64,000 nucleotides of DNA from JAOXRU01 sp965247735 (GTDB lineage Bacteria > Bacteroidota > Bacteroidia > Flavobacteriales > Flavobacteriaceae). Both the position numbers and the translations under genes were made by a program. Positions 35,543 through 45,157 of the stretch are shown here, one piece after another; position 1 is the stretch's first letter; the number at the start of each line of letters is the position of its first letter. The notes below the pieces were generated by a model. The model did not search any database. It was given only the letters and a program-made list of their open reading frames with translations, and had not been told where the DNA came from. The stretch covers positions 372,001 through 436,000 of the forward strand of contig CBDFHN010000002.1 of NCBI GenBank assembly GCA_965247735.1, written 5' to 3'.

Positions 35543-36136
35543 TTAGGTATCAGTAGGCACTTCATCCCAATTGTCTCCCCAACCTACTAACCAACTTAGT
35601 CCATATCTTCTTTCATAGACGATGCTTGGGTTAAGTTCTTCAGCTAGCTTTTTACCATTTAGTTGGGCATCTCTTACAGTCCAATGCGCGTTATATAAAT
35701 TGTTTTCCATTTCATCAAGTTCTTTTTCAGATCTTAATTCAATGTTCTTTATAAATTCATTAGAATTATTAAGAATTGTACCAATTTCGTTTACAGCATA
35801 TACATTAAATGATTCATTTAATACAGGCATCTCATCTATTACATTTACACCCCATAACAATGAAGTTAAGGCTTCTGACCTCCAGCTAAAGTTTCGTATT
35901 GCTTTTTCTGATGGTGCATCTGATTTAACAAATTCAGTTTCTTTATCAGAAAGGTATTCCGCTATATTATATTTCTCGAACCAATCTATAAATTTTGGAT
36001 TGTCTCCAAAATTAACTTTACCAACCACAGCAAACAAGCCTAAAATTCTTTGGGCAACAGCTACTGGTTTTCTTTTAACTAAAGTATCCTCTAGTGCTTC
36101 TTCTTCAGTATTTATTTTTTTACTCTTTTCGTTCAT
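35543..36136 (-). CDS. DUF4272 domain protein
   Basis: 197 aa from the ATG at 36136 (M-N-E-K-S-K-K), preferred over a frame beginning at 36193 because the added 19 residues are not domain-like. It has the DUF4272 pattern: A-Q-R-I-L-G-L-F-A-V-V, a W-R-S-E-A-L-T-S-L-L-W-G-V block, H-W-T-V-R-D-A near 152 and the V-Y-E-R-R-Y-G-L-S-W-L … W-D-E-V-P-T-D-T end. Cytoplasmic; function unknown. Confidence 0.8.
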   Translation of the reverse strand: MNEKSKKINTEEEALEDTLVKRKPVAVAQRILGLFAVVGKVNFGDNPKFIDWFEKYNIAEYLSDKETEFVKSDAPSEKAIRNFSWRSEALTSLLWGVNVIDEMPVLNESFNVYAVNEIGTILNNSNEFIKNIELRSEKELDEMENNLYNAHWTVRDAQLNGKKLAEELNPSIVYERRYGLSWLVGWGDNWDEVPTDT

Positions 36137-36280
36137 CTTTATATAAATGAGTTCAATATAAGTCTGCTTACAAACCCTATATTTTTTTATCAAAAATAAT
36201 TAAATCTCATCTATTTCAAAACAATTAAAAGAATCATTCCCTATAAACAATAAGACGTTTTTTTGACCAAACACAATAGT

Positions 36281-37189
36281 CTACCAGAATTTCCATAATG
36301 CTTCTTTGGCAAATAATTCTTTCTTTTCTTGTAAATATGCATCCATTAGTCGTGGTTTTTTATTTAAAAGATATTCAATAGAATCTACTGTAGGTTCTGG
36401 AACTTTTAATGCTAACTCGTCTAACTCAACAATATGATTCGCTAACCAAAGTGGCAATTTGGCTCTTTTAGTAAGCATATCTGAAAACTTATGTTTTGAA
36501 ATGTTTATATATTCAATTTTTCTGTCCGCAACTCTTGATAAGCGCTCCGCCATTTCATAATGACTAATTGCTTCTGGTCCAGTAAGTGTAATGGTTTTTA
36601 ATGACAAAAGTTCTTTTTGCAATAATAATTTTACAGCAACTTCTGCAACATCTCTCGCGTCTACATAGTTACGTGAAACATCTTTCATTACACCAAAAAA
36701 CTTCCCGAATCTTTTAATTGTAAAGAGGTTTCGTTCCCAGTTTTGCATAAATGCATAAGGCCTAATGCAACAATAAGAGAGTCCTGATTGTTCTAAATAT
36801 GCTTCTATTTTCCGATGCCATTTTGCTACTTCTACTAATTCTATAGGTTCTATATCAGGAGCAGAAAGTTTTATCAACCGTTGTATACCACACTTTTTTG
36901 CAGCATTAATAACATTAATTTCATTAGCTACCTGATTGGGATGCGTAGCTGTAAGTAAAAATACAGCATCTGCATGTACACAAGCCGCTTCTACTTCTTT
37001 TGGCTTGGCTATATCTGCACTTAGATAGCTAAGCTTGTCATGTTCTGCTAATGGTATTGGATATGATCTTTTTGGGTGTTTTAGTATACCTCTTACATAG
37101 CAATCTTCTTGAAGTAGCTTTTCTAATAAATACTTACCAACTGTTCCTGTACAGCCAAAAATCACAATAGTTTTTTTATATTTTTCCAT
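36281..37189 (-). CDS. NmrA-like NAD(P)-binding oxidoreductase
   Basis: A 302-aa protein with a Rossmann start (I-F-G-C-T-G-T-V-G-K-Y-L-L-E-K-L at ~9-25), then L-S-A-D-I-A-K-P near 55, a D-A-V-F-L-L-T-A-T-H-P segment and R-N-Y-V-D-A-R-D-V-A near 170. This is the NmrA/atypical SDR layout. Without a Tyr-x-x-x-Lys pair in the usual place it is either a redox sensor or a quinone/azo reductase type enzyme. It is preceded 10 bp upstream by a small membrane protein; together with the DUF6268 gene it may form an operon. Confidence 0.78.
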   Translation of the reverse strand: MEKYKKTIVIFGCTGTVGKYLLEKLLQEDCYVRGILKHPKRSYPIPLAEHDKLSYLSADIAKPKEVEAACVHADAVFLLTATHPNQVANEINVINAAKKCGIQRLIKLSAPDIEPIELVEVAKWHRKIEAYLEQSGLSYCCIRPYAFMQNWERNLFTIKRFGKFFGVMKDVSRNYVDARDVAEVAVKLLLQKELLSLKTITLTGPEAISHYEMAERLSRVADRKIEYINISKHKFSDMLTKRAKLPLWLANHIVELDELALKVPEPTVDSIEYLLNKKPRLMDAYLQEKKELFAKEALWKFW

Positions 37190-37199
37190 GATAATGTTT

Positions 37200-37574
37200 T
37201 TATGATTTTATCATTCCAGTAATTACTGTACCAATAAGGGCAGATACAACTATGTTCCAAGTAGCAGCTTGCAATTGAAAAATATAAATAGTGAATAACG
37301 ATAACAATACCACTAATAGGCATAAGAAAAAGGTCATTACAAATTTATTAAGAGCAAGTATATTCCGCTTTTGAAACTGCCATAGTAACACGAAGCAAAG
37401 TAGTGTAGCTAGTAATGATGGTATAGCTATTGTAGAATAACTTGCTTGCATTAATTCTGGTTGGTCGAAAAAATATCCAGGCAGAACCGAAGAAATAAAT
37501 GGAAAAAAATAAGATGCTAAACCTATCTTTAAAAAAGCCGATGTGTTAAACTGTTCTATTTTAGTATCAGACAT
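37200..37574 (-). CDS. Small four-span membrane protein
   Basis: 124 aa. Hydrophobic spans at about 15-35, 45-65, 75-97 and 102-122 after a short polar start (M-S-D-T-K-I-E-Q-F). No family recognised. Its start lies 1 bp from the stop of the DUF6268 gene and its end 10 bp from the NmrA-like gene, so the three are probably co-transcribed. Confidence 0.6.
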   Translation of the reverse strand: MSDTKIEQFNTSAFLKIGLASYFFPFISSVLPGYFFDQPELMQASYSTIAIPSLLATLLCFVLLWQFQKRNILALNKFVMTFFLCLLVVLLSLFTIYIFQLQAATWNIVVSALIGTVITGMIKS

Positions 37575-37575
37575 T

Positions 37576-38508
37576 TTATAGTGGATTTAAACTGTTTTGT
37601 AAACTTCTAATTGGATTAAATTTTACTCCCACACCTATAAATGGCTGATTGAATGACGTATCAACCTTAATTACAGCATTATTATCAGTATCTCTAATTT
37701 CATAATCGCCCCAAATAGGATACGTACCTTTAAGCATTATACCAAGTGAAGGGGTAAGCCAATAATTATATTCTAAACCAGCAGACGCTGTTGTAAAAAC
37801 AGCTTTATCAGCTCCTATATTGCTCAAAAAAGTATTAGTACCACTAAGGTTTGCAGAAAAATCATTAAGGTCTCCCAATACTTTTATGGAATGCTTCTTA
37901 TTGATATCCCATTTTACATAGGTATTGGGAAGTCCAAATACTAATGACCAACTTTCATTGAAACGTGCCTTTATCTGAGATATTGGTGTAACCTGCGCGC
38001 TTCCATTTAGTGTCATATACCCAATTCCTAAAGCCAATTGAATATAGCCTCCCTTTTTTCTGAAAAAAGTACGTTCCAAAAACACATTACCATTGAATTT
38101 AAAATCATCTTCAGAAAGACTTCCCTTAAGGTTTGACAATACAAAAGGTGAAATTAGGGTGTTTAACGACCATTTATCAGAAAACTTATAGTTCATAAAA
38201 AGACTATAGTTAATATTATAAAAACGATCTATTTCATCCGTATTCGGTATCAACGTATTACCGTTATAATTAAAGTTATGTACATCTAAACCAATGGTAT
38301 TAAAAATAGATAGTTTATTAAATCTAATTGGAGGCAAACTCAATTTTGTGCTCCATTTTTGATAGCTAATATTATCCGAAATTTCGTTTTCTGGAGTATA
38401 GTGAAGATAAAAAACATCTCTATCCAATACATTGACTTCTCCTGTTACTTGTGCGGTTGCATATTGACATAGCATTGCCAATAAAAATATGTTAATACAT
38501 TTTTTCAT
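37576..38508 (-). CDS. Outer-membrane barrel-like protein (DUF6268 type)
   Basis: A 310-aa protein with signal peptide (end C-Q-Y-A-T-A-Q near 20). The rest is a run of amphipathic strands with alternating aromatics (S-L-F-M-N-Y-K-F, G-Y-I-Q-L-A-L-G-I-G-Y-M, G-L-E-Y-N-Y-W-L-T-P-S-L-G-I-M-L) and ends near a Q-P-F-I-G-V-G-V-K-F strand, typical of DUF6268 outer-membrane proteins. No function is known for that group. Confidence 0.7.
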   Translation of the reverse strand: MKKCINIFLLAMLCQYATAQVTGEVNVLDRDVFYLHYTPENEISDNISYQKWSTKLSLPPIRFNKLSIFNTIGLDVHNFNYNGNTLIPNTDEIDRFYNINYSLFMNYKFSDKWSLNTLISPFVLSNLKGSLSEDDFKFNGNVFLERTFFRKKGGYIQLALGIGYMTLNGSAQVTPISQIKARFNESWSLVFGLPNTYVKWDINKKHSIKVLGDLNDFSANLSGTNTFLSNIGADKAVFTTASAGLEYNYWLTPSLGIMLKGTYPIWGDYEIRDTDNNAVIKVDTSFNQPFIGVGVKFNPIRSLQNSLNPL

Positions 38509-38708
38509 TATTCTATTTTTTTTATTATAAACCTTGATTAGGGGCTTAGAGATTTTTTTAATACTACTATTTTAACACTTTAGATGATCTTACCTTGTTC
38601 ACTTTTTGGAAGATATTAATCCAAGGTTATTAGTATAAAACTGTTTTTAAGTTTTGTTACTTGATAGTCCTAGTACTTTATTTAGCGGAGTATACAAGAA
38701 TATAAAAG

Positions 38709-39137
38709 TTAATTTAATTGAATGGAAAGTGCTAGATTAGTACTCTTTAATGCAAACTTTGCGTCCTTAAAACTAGGAATAGAACCGCTTGGGGGGTTAT
38801 TAGATGCTCCTACTTTTTCTTTTGGAATACCAAAAAAGTTAGTGTCTAGTTTCTTGTTTTTATTACTATCATGATAACAGGAGATTGCATAATTCCCATA
38901 GGGTAGGTTTGGAATTTTAACTGTAGTATTCCCTTTTTCTACTTTAATTTGGTATGTTTTAATAGCAGCTTCTTCTCTATTCGGAAAACCTTTGGCATCC
39001 TTAAAGAGACTTACTTGTATGTTACCTTGCCATTTTTTTATACCAGAGAAATTAATAGAAACTGATCCTGTTTCTACTACTTCTGGTGATAGCTGCATAA
39101 CAAATAGCAGCTGAACTAAAAATATTTTAACTATCAT
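38709..39137 (-). CDS. DUF2141 secreted protein
   Basis: 142 aa with a signal peptide. Motifs of DUF2141 are G-N-I-Q-V-S-L-F-K-D-A-K-G-F near 37-50, L-P-Y-G-N-Y-A-I-S-C-Y-H-D-S-N-K-N-K-K-L-D-T-N-F-style blocks near 79-103 with G-I-P-K-E following, and P-S-F-K-D-A-K-F near 124. Predicted periplasmic beta-sandwich of unknown role. The Crp-type regulator gene lies 81 bp upstream on the same strand. Confidence 0.85.
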   Translation of the reverse strand: MIVKIFLVQLLFVMQLSPEVVETGSVSINFSGIKKWQGNIQVSLFKDAKGFPNREEAAIKTYQIKVEKGNTTVKIPNLPYGNYAISCYHDSNKNKKLDTNFFGIPKEKVGASNNPPSGSIPSFKDAKFALKSTNLALSIQLN

Positions 39138-39218
39138 AATATTCTGTTTTAATTATTGATAGTGCAAAGATCAGTGCTATTTGCTTTCATAAAATTACCA
39201 TTTGGTAAGTAATGAAGC

Positions 39219-39782
39219 TTAACGAATGTTTTTTCGAATACGGCTTAGCGAATTAGGAGTAATGCCAAGATATGATGCTAGTTGTTTGAGCGGAATACGG
39301 TTAATTACATCAGATTTTTTCAACAATTGTAAATAGCGTGTTTCTGCATCCATTACCTGAAAAGAAATTAAACTATCTACAACATTCAAAAAAGCATCTT
39401 CCATAATTAGGCGGCCTAATTTCTGCCATTCTGTATACTCATCATAAAATTCATGCATTTTATGCGCCTCTATACTAAATATTTCTGTTTCATCTATTGC
39501 TACTATTTTAGCCATTGATGGCTGTCCAGAACGAAGTGCATCTAAATCGCTAAAGAAACTGTTTTCAAAAATTAGCCAAGCAGTAACTTCCTTTTCAGGA
39601 GTGTCGATAATAATTCTAACACCTCCTTTGGCTATAAAATAGTATTTTGTAACATACTGTCCTGCATTAATAATTGGCTGTTCTTTTTTAAAAACCTTAG
39701 GTTCAAAAGAGTCCAATATATGTGCCATATGTTCCGATTTTATATCAATTTTAGATTCAATATATTTTCTTAACCTTTCCAT
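39219..39782 (-). CDS. Crp/Fnr-family transcription regulator
   Basis: 187 aa. A cyclic-nucleotide-binding-like beta barrel at ~25-115 (P-I-I-N-A-G-Q-Y-V-T-K-Y-Y-F-I-A-K-G-G) and a C-terminal helix-turn-helix (P-L-K-Q-L-A-S-Y-L-G-I-T-P-N-S-L-S-R-I-R) at ~163-183. It lacks the arginine pocket expected for cAMP, as is usual in Bacteroidota members of this group. It may control the DUF2141-DUF6268-NmrA genes downstream; that is only by position. Confidence 0.85.
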   Translation of the reverse strand: MERLRKYIESKIDIKSEHMAHILDSFEPKVFKKEQPIINAGQYVTKYYFIAKGGVRIIIDTPEKEVTAWLIFENSFFSDLDALRSGQPSMAKIVAIDETEIFSIEAHKMHEFYDEYTEWQKLGRLIMEDAFLNVVDSLISFQVMDAETRYLQLLKKSDVINRIPLKQLASYLGITPNSLSRIRKNIR

Positions 39783-40007
39783 GCTTTTCCCTTATTATAC
39801 GCAAAAAGCGTATCTATAAACTTTTATTTAATTAAAGATAAGTAAACAATAGAACCTAGACTTATTTCTAGCAGTTTATTCTAAACAATAAAATACCTCT
39901 TATCTCCTATCATCAAAAAATAACATTTATGGTTTTATCAAAGTATTCCTGTTTTTAGCAATATTTATAAGGCATCCGAGAAATCTCTGTCCTAATGGAA
40001 TTAAAAA

Positions 40008-40685
40008 TCAGTTTTTAAGAAAAAGCTGGTATTCATTTGTTACCATTTGCGCACTTCTATACGGTAGTATTGCATCTGGATCATCGGTATCCTTATCAAA
40101 CAATGCTGCAATTAAACCAACTTTTATAGTCTCTGCTGCTACATCATCAAAATAATACAATTCTTTTGTTGATCCAATTATGATAAGATTGCTACGTGCT
40201 TCTTTTGAATAATAATTGATATAATCTGTGGTCTGTTCTACCAATTTAAAGGTAGCATTAGTACGCATTGCAGTAGGAATACCACAGCCATGTTCTAAGA
40301 TCTGTACTTTAATCACTTTAGGAAATCGTATAGGTACAGTTGCTTTAATGTTAAACAAAACATCGGTAGTATAACAATCTGGTGCACCACAATCAAAACT
40401 ATGAAGGTTAAAAGGAAGTTGAAACCTAATCTTAGCATTAACTTCATTTACAAGCCCTCTTATATAAAGTTCCTGTAATATATTATTTGTTTTTAGCTCA
40501 CTATTAGTTTTAGAAGCCAATAATACTGTTCTAATAGAATCTTGATAAGCAGCAAACTTGTTATCTGTATTAACAACTACCAATTTTTTACTATTGGCTG
40601 TTATTTCTGATGGTACATTGCTTCTTGTTTTTTTTACAGCGCAAGACATAAGCATAACAGATAGTAATATAAGGCATGTTTTCAT
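40008..40685 (-). CDS. Lipoprotein of unknown function
   Basis: 225 aa with a short lipobox signal (M-L-M-S-C15). The mature part contains F-D-C-G-A-P-D-C-Y-T-T-D-V-L-F, a V-Q-I-L-E-H-G-C-G-I-P-T segment and a K-E-L-Y-Y-F-D-D block. Four cysteines suggest disulfides outside the cytoplasm. No family recognised. Monocistronic as far as seen. Confidence 0.55.
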   Translation of the reverse strand: MKTCLILLSVMLMSCAVKKTRSNVPSEITANSKKLVVVNTDNKFAAYQDSIRTVLLASKTNSELKTNNILQELYIRGLVNEVNAKIRFQLPFNLHSFDCGAPDCYTTDVLFNIKATVPIRFPKVIKVQILEHGCGIPTAMRTNATFKLVEQTTDYINYYSKEARSNLIIIGSTKELYYFDDVAAETIKVGLIAALFDKDTDDPDAILPYRSAQMVTNEYQLFLKN

Positions 40686-40827
40686 AGCACTATTGTTTTA
40701 AATTACTAATTAGAGTTTTATTACCTGAAACCTGCTTCTAAAGAAAATGTTTTTTTGAAACATCTCTCTTCTTTTTGAACAATGTTATTGCCAAATTACT
40801 GAATTATTTTTGGCAATACTATGATAC

Positions 40828-40859
40828 AAAAAAACCATAACACAGTTATGCATTATGGT
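40828..40859 (-). terminator. Terminator after J-domain gene
   Basis: A gaccataa / ttatggt stem of 7 bp with a 12-nt loop, followed on the minus strand by a seven-T run. It lies about 25 bp beyond the stop at 40884. Confidence 0.6.
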
Positions 40860-40883
40860 CTTTTTAATTTTATGTCCTAAATA

Positions 40884-41330
40884 TTAAGCTACTACTGCAG
40901 CTCTTTTAGATTTTCTATATAAAAAAGAGTTATAAATATTTCTTCTTCCAAAGTTATTTATAGACTTACTATTTACAAATTTGATAAAAAGCTTACGTGT
41001 AACTCCAAAATACTCATAAGTACTACCATCGGTAAAGGTTACTTCTAGCAACAAACTTTTGTGCTGATAGTCATCTACTTGTGTCTCAGTAATAGTTTTT
41101 ACATACTCCTCTAAGTTAGCTTCTTTAGTTGCTGGAGCTATACTTACAAGAAAATGATACGCATCAATAATTTTCTGACTCACAACACCAGCTTCTTCTT
41201 TTTTCTCTTCATCCTGAAACTTATCTGGATGCCATTCCTTAACCAATCCTCTGTAGGTAGTTTTTAGTTCTTTTAAATCAAGAGATCCTTCTACCTTAAA
41301 AAGCTTTTTATATTCGTTAATACGTTTCAT
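40884..41330 (-). CDS. J-domain protein with C-terminal KTSC-like domain
   Basis: 148 aa from ATG 41330, M-K-R-I-N-E-Y-K-K-L-F; a start at 41357 would add nine atypical residues. The first 65 residues are a DnaJ J-domain with the H-P-D motif (K-E-W-H-P-D-K-F). From ~85 on, a KTSC-like domain: V-T-F-T-D-G-S-T-Y-E-Y-F-G-V then F-V-N-S-K-S-I-N-N-F-G-R-R-N-I-Y-N-S-F. J-domains stimulate Hsp70 ATPase; the pairing with KTSC occurs in Bacteroidota proteins of unknown role. Confidence 0.82.
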   Translation of the reverse strand: MKRINEYKKLFKVEGSLDLKELKTTYRGLVKEWHPDKFQDEEKKEEAGVVSQKIIDAYHFLVSIAPATKEANLEEYVKTITETQVDDYQHKSLLLEVTFTDGSTYEYFGVTRKLFIKFVNSKSINNFGRRNIYNSFLYRKSKRAAVVA

Positions 41331-41590
41331 ATCTATTTTCAAAAAATTATCGGGCAAAGCTAATCTTATTATCTGGAATAAGAAGTATTCTTTTCATTTT
41401 TAAATTGATAAGCGGTAAAACAATGGTCAATACCGATGTGTTTCGTGATTAAAATGTTTGAAGTTTGTAGTAATAAGCAAGGCTTAGTTAGTTATTGATA
41501 CCGTTTTATGAAGAAAACATCTCGTATAGCAATTATCAAGTTTCAAAATTGTTAAGCTCAGTATTAATACTTTTAATGCTTATAAAAGGG

Positions 41591-42949
41591 TTATTCTTTC
41601 TTATATATAGCTTCGTAATCACCTTGTTTTACAAATAATTCTTTTTTATCTGGCGAGAAAATAAAAGTAAAAGCTTCTGCATAAACTTGTTCGAACAAAA
41701 ATTTATGTTCCCCTTTATAAAGCAACGTTTCTTTCATTCCTTCTCCAAGGTTTAATATTAAGGTATTTTCTTTTTTTATAAATGTAAATACATCTGATTT
41801 GTCATCAATAGACCTGTAAACTCCAGGATATTTTTTAAGATCAGCTTCTAATACCTCCATAACCGAGTCATTAAAATAATAACCTATTGCTGTTGTCACT
41901 ATTTCACTTTTCTTATCAATATCTCCATTAGAAGTTATAGCTATTCCTATTTTATCTTCAGGAAAATATAACGTTAAGGACTTAAAACCATCAATGGAGC
42001 CACTATGTCCAAAGCTTTCTCTACCATTAATAGAATAGCGAGAGATACCCATTCCATAACTGTTTTTTATAGTGGTCATCTTAGCTATACTTTCTTTTGA
42101 TAAAAACTTTTCGGAAAATAATGCTTCCATAAATATGGTTAAATCACTTGGTGTAGATACTATTGCCCCTGCTCCCATTGGAATAGACATATTTGTCTCT
42201 GGTTGTTTTATCCATTCTGATACCAGTTTATAAGAATTACATTCCTTATTTTCTAAGCTTATTTTACTTCCATAATAGGTGTTTTTAAGTTGAAGTGGAA
42301 GTGTTATTTTTTCCGCAATAATCTCTTTTAAACTAGTACCATATATTTTTTCGAGTATAATAGATAGCAGTACATAATTAGAATTACTATAATTTGCTTT
42401 GGTATTGGGCTTAAAATCGCTTTTATAACTTGAAATTGTCGCTACCATTTGTTCTGGAGATCTATATTCAACATGGTATTTTCTAAAATCCATATCGTCA
42501 GTAAAACTATGAATACCACTGCTATGCGTTAATAAATTTTCAACAGTAATTGTGTTTGCATTTTCAACCGCAGGAAAATAAGTACCAATTGTTTGTTCTA
42601 GCTTTAACTTGTTTTCCTCCACTGCTTTTAAGATTAATGCTGCGGTAAATGTTTTTGAAATGGATCCAATTCTATATTTCGTAGCTGTAGTTGCTTTTTT
42701 TTGTGACTCAATATCATCAAAACCTATAACATTTGAATATATAAGTGCTCCGTTATAAGATAATGCAATGCTCCCCATAAACTTCCCTTCTTTATCAAGA
42801 GCTTTAAACAAACTGTCTAATTTGGAACTGTTTAAAACGTATTCATTAGTGCTACTTGTTTTTTCTTTTTTAGGGACTTTCTTTTTAGTTTCTGAACAAG
42901 AGAATAATAATGTTGTAACTGTTACTATTACGAGTAGTAATTTTTTCAT
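41591..42949 (-). CDS. Serine hydrolase of the class C beta-lactamase fold (lipoprotein)
   Basis: 452 aa from ATG 42949 (M-K-K-L-L-L-V-I-V); the longer frame from 43033 would put 28 residues before a clear signal with lipobox (L-L-F-S-C). Active-site motifs are S-I-S-K (S-x-x-K) in Y-R-I-G-S-I-S-K-T-F, Y-S-N in A-N-Y-S-N-S-N-Y and H-S-G in F-G-H-S-G-S-I. The family covers DD-peptidases, esterases and beta-lactamases, so the substrate cannot be read from sequence. A palindrome in its leader (42995-43025) may serve regulation. Confidence 0.85.
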   Translation of the reverse strand: MKKLLLVIVTVTTLLFSCSETKKKVPKKEKTSSTNEYVLNSSKLDSLFKALDKEGKFMGSIALSYNGALIYSNVIGFDDIESQKKATTATKYRIGSISKTFTAALILKAVEENKLKLEQTIGTYFPAVENANTITVENLLTHSSGIHSFTDDMDFRKYHVEYRSPEQMVATISSYKSDFKPNTKANYSNSNYVLLSIILEKIYGTSLKEIIAEKITLPLQLKNTYYGSKISLENKECNSYKLVSEWIKQPETNMSIPMGAGAIVSTPSDLTIFMEALFSEKFLSKESIAKMTTIKNSYGMGISRYSINGRESFGHSGSIDGFKSLTLYFPEDKIGIAITSNGDIDKKSEIVTTAIGYYFNDSVMEVLEADLKKYPGVYRSIDDKSDVFTFIKKENTLILNLGEGMKETLLYKGEHKFLFEQVYAEAFTFIFSPDKKELFVKQGDYEAIYKKE

Positions 42950-42994
42950 TTTTAATTGATTTAATATTTGATTGATCGGCCAAATATACATTTT

Positions 42995-43025
42995 AAATAG
43001 TACTATACAATACCTAGTACTATTT
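42995..43025. promoter_or_regulatory. 11-bp perfect palindrome upstream of serine hydrolase
   Basis: aaatagtacta / tagtactattt with a 9-nt spacer, 46 bp upstream of the ATG at 42949. It could be an operator or an RNA hairpin in the leader; on the plus strand it is followed by a T-run, but no plus-strand gene ends here. Confidence 0.45.
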
Positions 43026-43285
43026 TTTAACATATAATCAATAAATTAAATCATGTTTGCTAATTTTTAATCTATTACAAATCAACTTTAACATTCTAAA
43101 CCAAGTATTTATGAGATCCCCTAAAATTTGACCACTACCATCTTATACCTGGTAGTATTTTAATTTTTAGCTTTGTATAAGTGCTGTGTTAAACTAAAGG
43201 TATTCTATAAATACAACACGGTTATAATGCTGGATAGTACCAGACTACACTAATGTTTAGTTATTGTGGGCATCTGCCCTACTTA
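43026..43285. other. Intergenic region without genes
   Basis: About 260 bp, AT-rich. A weak ctacca/tggtag hairpin at about 43135-43157 is the only structure noted; it is too far from the dienelactone hydrolase stop to be a clear terminator. Confidence 0.4.
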
Positions 43286-44170
43286 TCAAAGGTTGTTTTT
43301 AAAGAACATAAGTGTACGTTCCCATGCTAAATCTGCAGCAGTTTTATCATATCTAGGTGTAGAATTGTTATGGAATCCATGATTTACATCTGGATAAATA
43401 TGCGCTGTATACTCAATATTATTTTCTTTAAGTGCTTCTTCATAACTCGGCCATCCAGCATTTACTCGCTTATCTAATGCAGCATATTGCAATAAAAGTG
43501 GTGCTTTAATAATGGAAGTTTCTTGAGCTGAAGGTTGTCCTCCATAAAAAGGAACGGCTGCAGATAGCTCTGGTAATTTAACTGCCATCATATTAGAGAT
43601 CCATCCACCAAAGCAAAATCCAACAACGCCAATTTTACCATTACAATCTTCATGAGAATTAAGGTAGTCGTAGGCAGCAATAAAGTCTTCGAGCATCTCA
43701 TTTCGGTCTCGTTTGCGTTGTAATGATCGTCCTTCATCATCATTTCCAGGATACCCGCCTAAAGGCCATAATGCATCTGGAGCAATAGTTATAAATCCTT
43801 CCAAAGCTGCTCGTCTTCCCACATCTTCTATATATGGATTAAGGCCTCTATTTTCATGCACTACAATTATTCCGGGTAATTTGGTTTTTGCATTTTTTGG
43901 TTTCGATAGAAGACCGCGTATTTCTCCTCCACCCTTTGGAGAATTGTACATCACATAATTTGATGTTAGTCTTGAATCGTCTTGTTTTACTACTACAGAA
44001 TCTAAATAATTTGGCATTACAAAACTAAGCAAAGAAGGGACGGTAATACCGCCAATTGCATATAATGATAATTTTTCAATGAATTGTCGTCTTCCAAATT
44101 TGTTATGCGCATAACCATCGTATAAATCAAATATTTCAGGATTAATATCTTCTTTTGTTAATTTCTTCAT
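43286..44170 (-). CDS. Dienelactone hydrolase family protein
   Basis: A 294-aa alpha/beta hydrolase. The N-terminal 58 residues include G-R-R-Q-F-I-E-K-L followed by a hydrophobic run, which looks like a Tat-type signal, so it is probably exported. The nucleophile elbow is G-F-C-F-G-G (Cys, as in dienelactone hydrolases) near 200, acid Asp in A-L-D-K-R-V, and His in V-N-H-G-F-H. H-E-N-R-G near 104 forms the oxyanion region. Substrate unknown. Confidence 0.85.
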   Translation of the reverse strand: MKKLTKEDINPEIFDLYDGYAHNKFGRRQFIEKLSLYAIGGITVPSLLSFVMPNYLDSVVVKQDDSRLTSNYVMYNSPKGGGEIRGLLSKPKNAKTKLPGIIVVHENRGLNPYIEDVGRRAALEGFITIAPDALWPLGGYPGNDDEGRSLQRKRDRNEMLEDFIAAYDYLNSHEDCNGKIGVVGFCFGGWISNMMAVKLPELSAAVPFYGGQPSAQETSIIKAPLLLQYAALDKRVNAGWPSYEEALKENNIEYTAHIYPDVNHGFHNNSTPRYDKTAADLAWERTLMFFKNNL

Positions 44171-44276
44171 AGTGCAAAATATTAATTAATATTGAGTTAC
44201 CCACAATGGTCTATGGTCAAGCAAGTAAGAGGTTTACCCCAACCTGGACTACCTAGTAAATTTGTGACTAATTTTC

Positions 44277-45110
44277 TTAGGCCGCTTTGTTACTAAATCC
44301 TTTTAGTTTGATTTCCATTTCTAACGGAGTTAAATATCCTAAAGAAGAGTGTAATCTTTGTGTATTATACCAGTCTATATAGTCTTCAATAGATTTATAT
44401 AATTGAGTATATGAAGTATATTTAAATCTATATAACCATTCATGTTTAATTGTTTTAAAGAAACTTTCAGCTACAGCATTATCCCAGCAATTACCTTTTC
44501 TACTCATCGATTGGGTTATTTTGCAATTGAAAGAGAAAATATCTGTGATCTTATTAGACGCATATTGTACACCTCTATCAGAATGAAAAATAAAACCATC
44601 TTTAATTTGTCTTTTACTTCTGGCCTGATGCCAAGTTTTAATAATGGTGTTTTGGGAAGTCATGTCTTCGCTTAAAGTCCAACTTACTACTTTTCTATCT
44701 GCTAAATCTATGATGGTTGTTAGGTAATTCCAGTTATCATTCACTCTAATATATGTAATATCAGAAATCCATTTTTCTCCTATTTTTAGACTTTTGAAAT
44801 CTCTATTTAATACATTTTTTACTATTGGAAAACTGTGCTTTGAGTCTGTTGTTACTACAAATTTTCGCTTTAAGATACTTTTTAACCTCATTTCTTTCAT
44901 AAGTAATCCTATATAAGACCGACAATATATAAGGTCTTCACGTTCTAGTTTTTTTTGAATCCGATGACTTCCATAGATTTCTCTACTATCTTCAAAAATG
45001 GCTTTAATCCTCTTCTTTAGATAATTTCTTGGAGTCTCCATAACTATTAAGTCTTTGTTTTTAAGCCAGTGATAATAAGCGTTTTTACTAACTCTCATAC
45101 ACTTACACAT
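44277..45110 (-). CDS. IS3-family transposase OrfB (DDE integrase domain)
   Basis: 277 aa from the first ATG, but the frame is open upstream and joins OrfA by -1 frameshift, adding L-F-Q-E-R-L-I-R-Y-Q-F-V-style residues in front. An H-x-H-like helix region comes first, then the rve core with D in W-I-S-D-I-T-Y-I, D in H-S-D-R-G-V-Q-Y and E in N-A-V-A-E-S-F-F-K-T-I-K, ending R-L-H-S-S-L-G-Y-L-T-P. The DDE triad is intact, so it may be active. Confidence 0.92.
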   Translation of the reverse strand: MCKCMRVSKNAYYHWLKNKDLIVMETPRNYLKKRIKAIFEDSREIYGSHRIQKKLEREDLIYCRSYIGLLMKEMRLKSILKRKFVVTTDSKHSFPIVKNVLNRDFKSLKIGEKWISDITYIRVNDNWNYLTTIIDLADRKVVSWTLSEDMTSQNTIIKTWHQARSKRQIKDGFIFHSDRGVQYASNKITDIFSFNCKITQSMSRKGNCWDNAVAESFFKTIKHEWLYRFKYTSYTQLYKSIEDYIDWYNTQRLHSSLGYLTPLEMEIKLKGFSNKAA

Positions 45111-45157
45111 CTTCTCAACACTATAAATATCCGTGTTTTTTAAAACAAATTGATATC

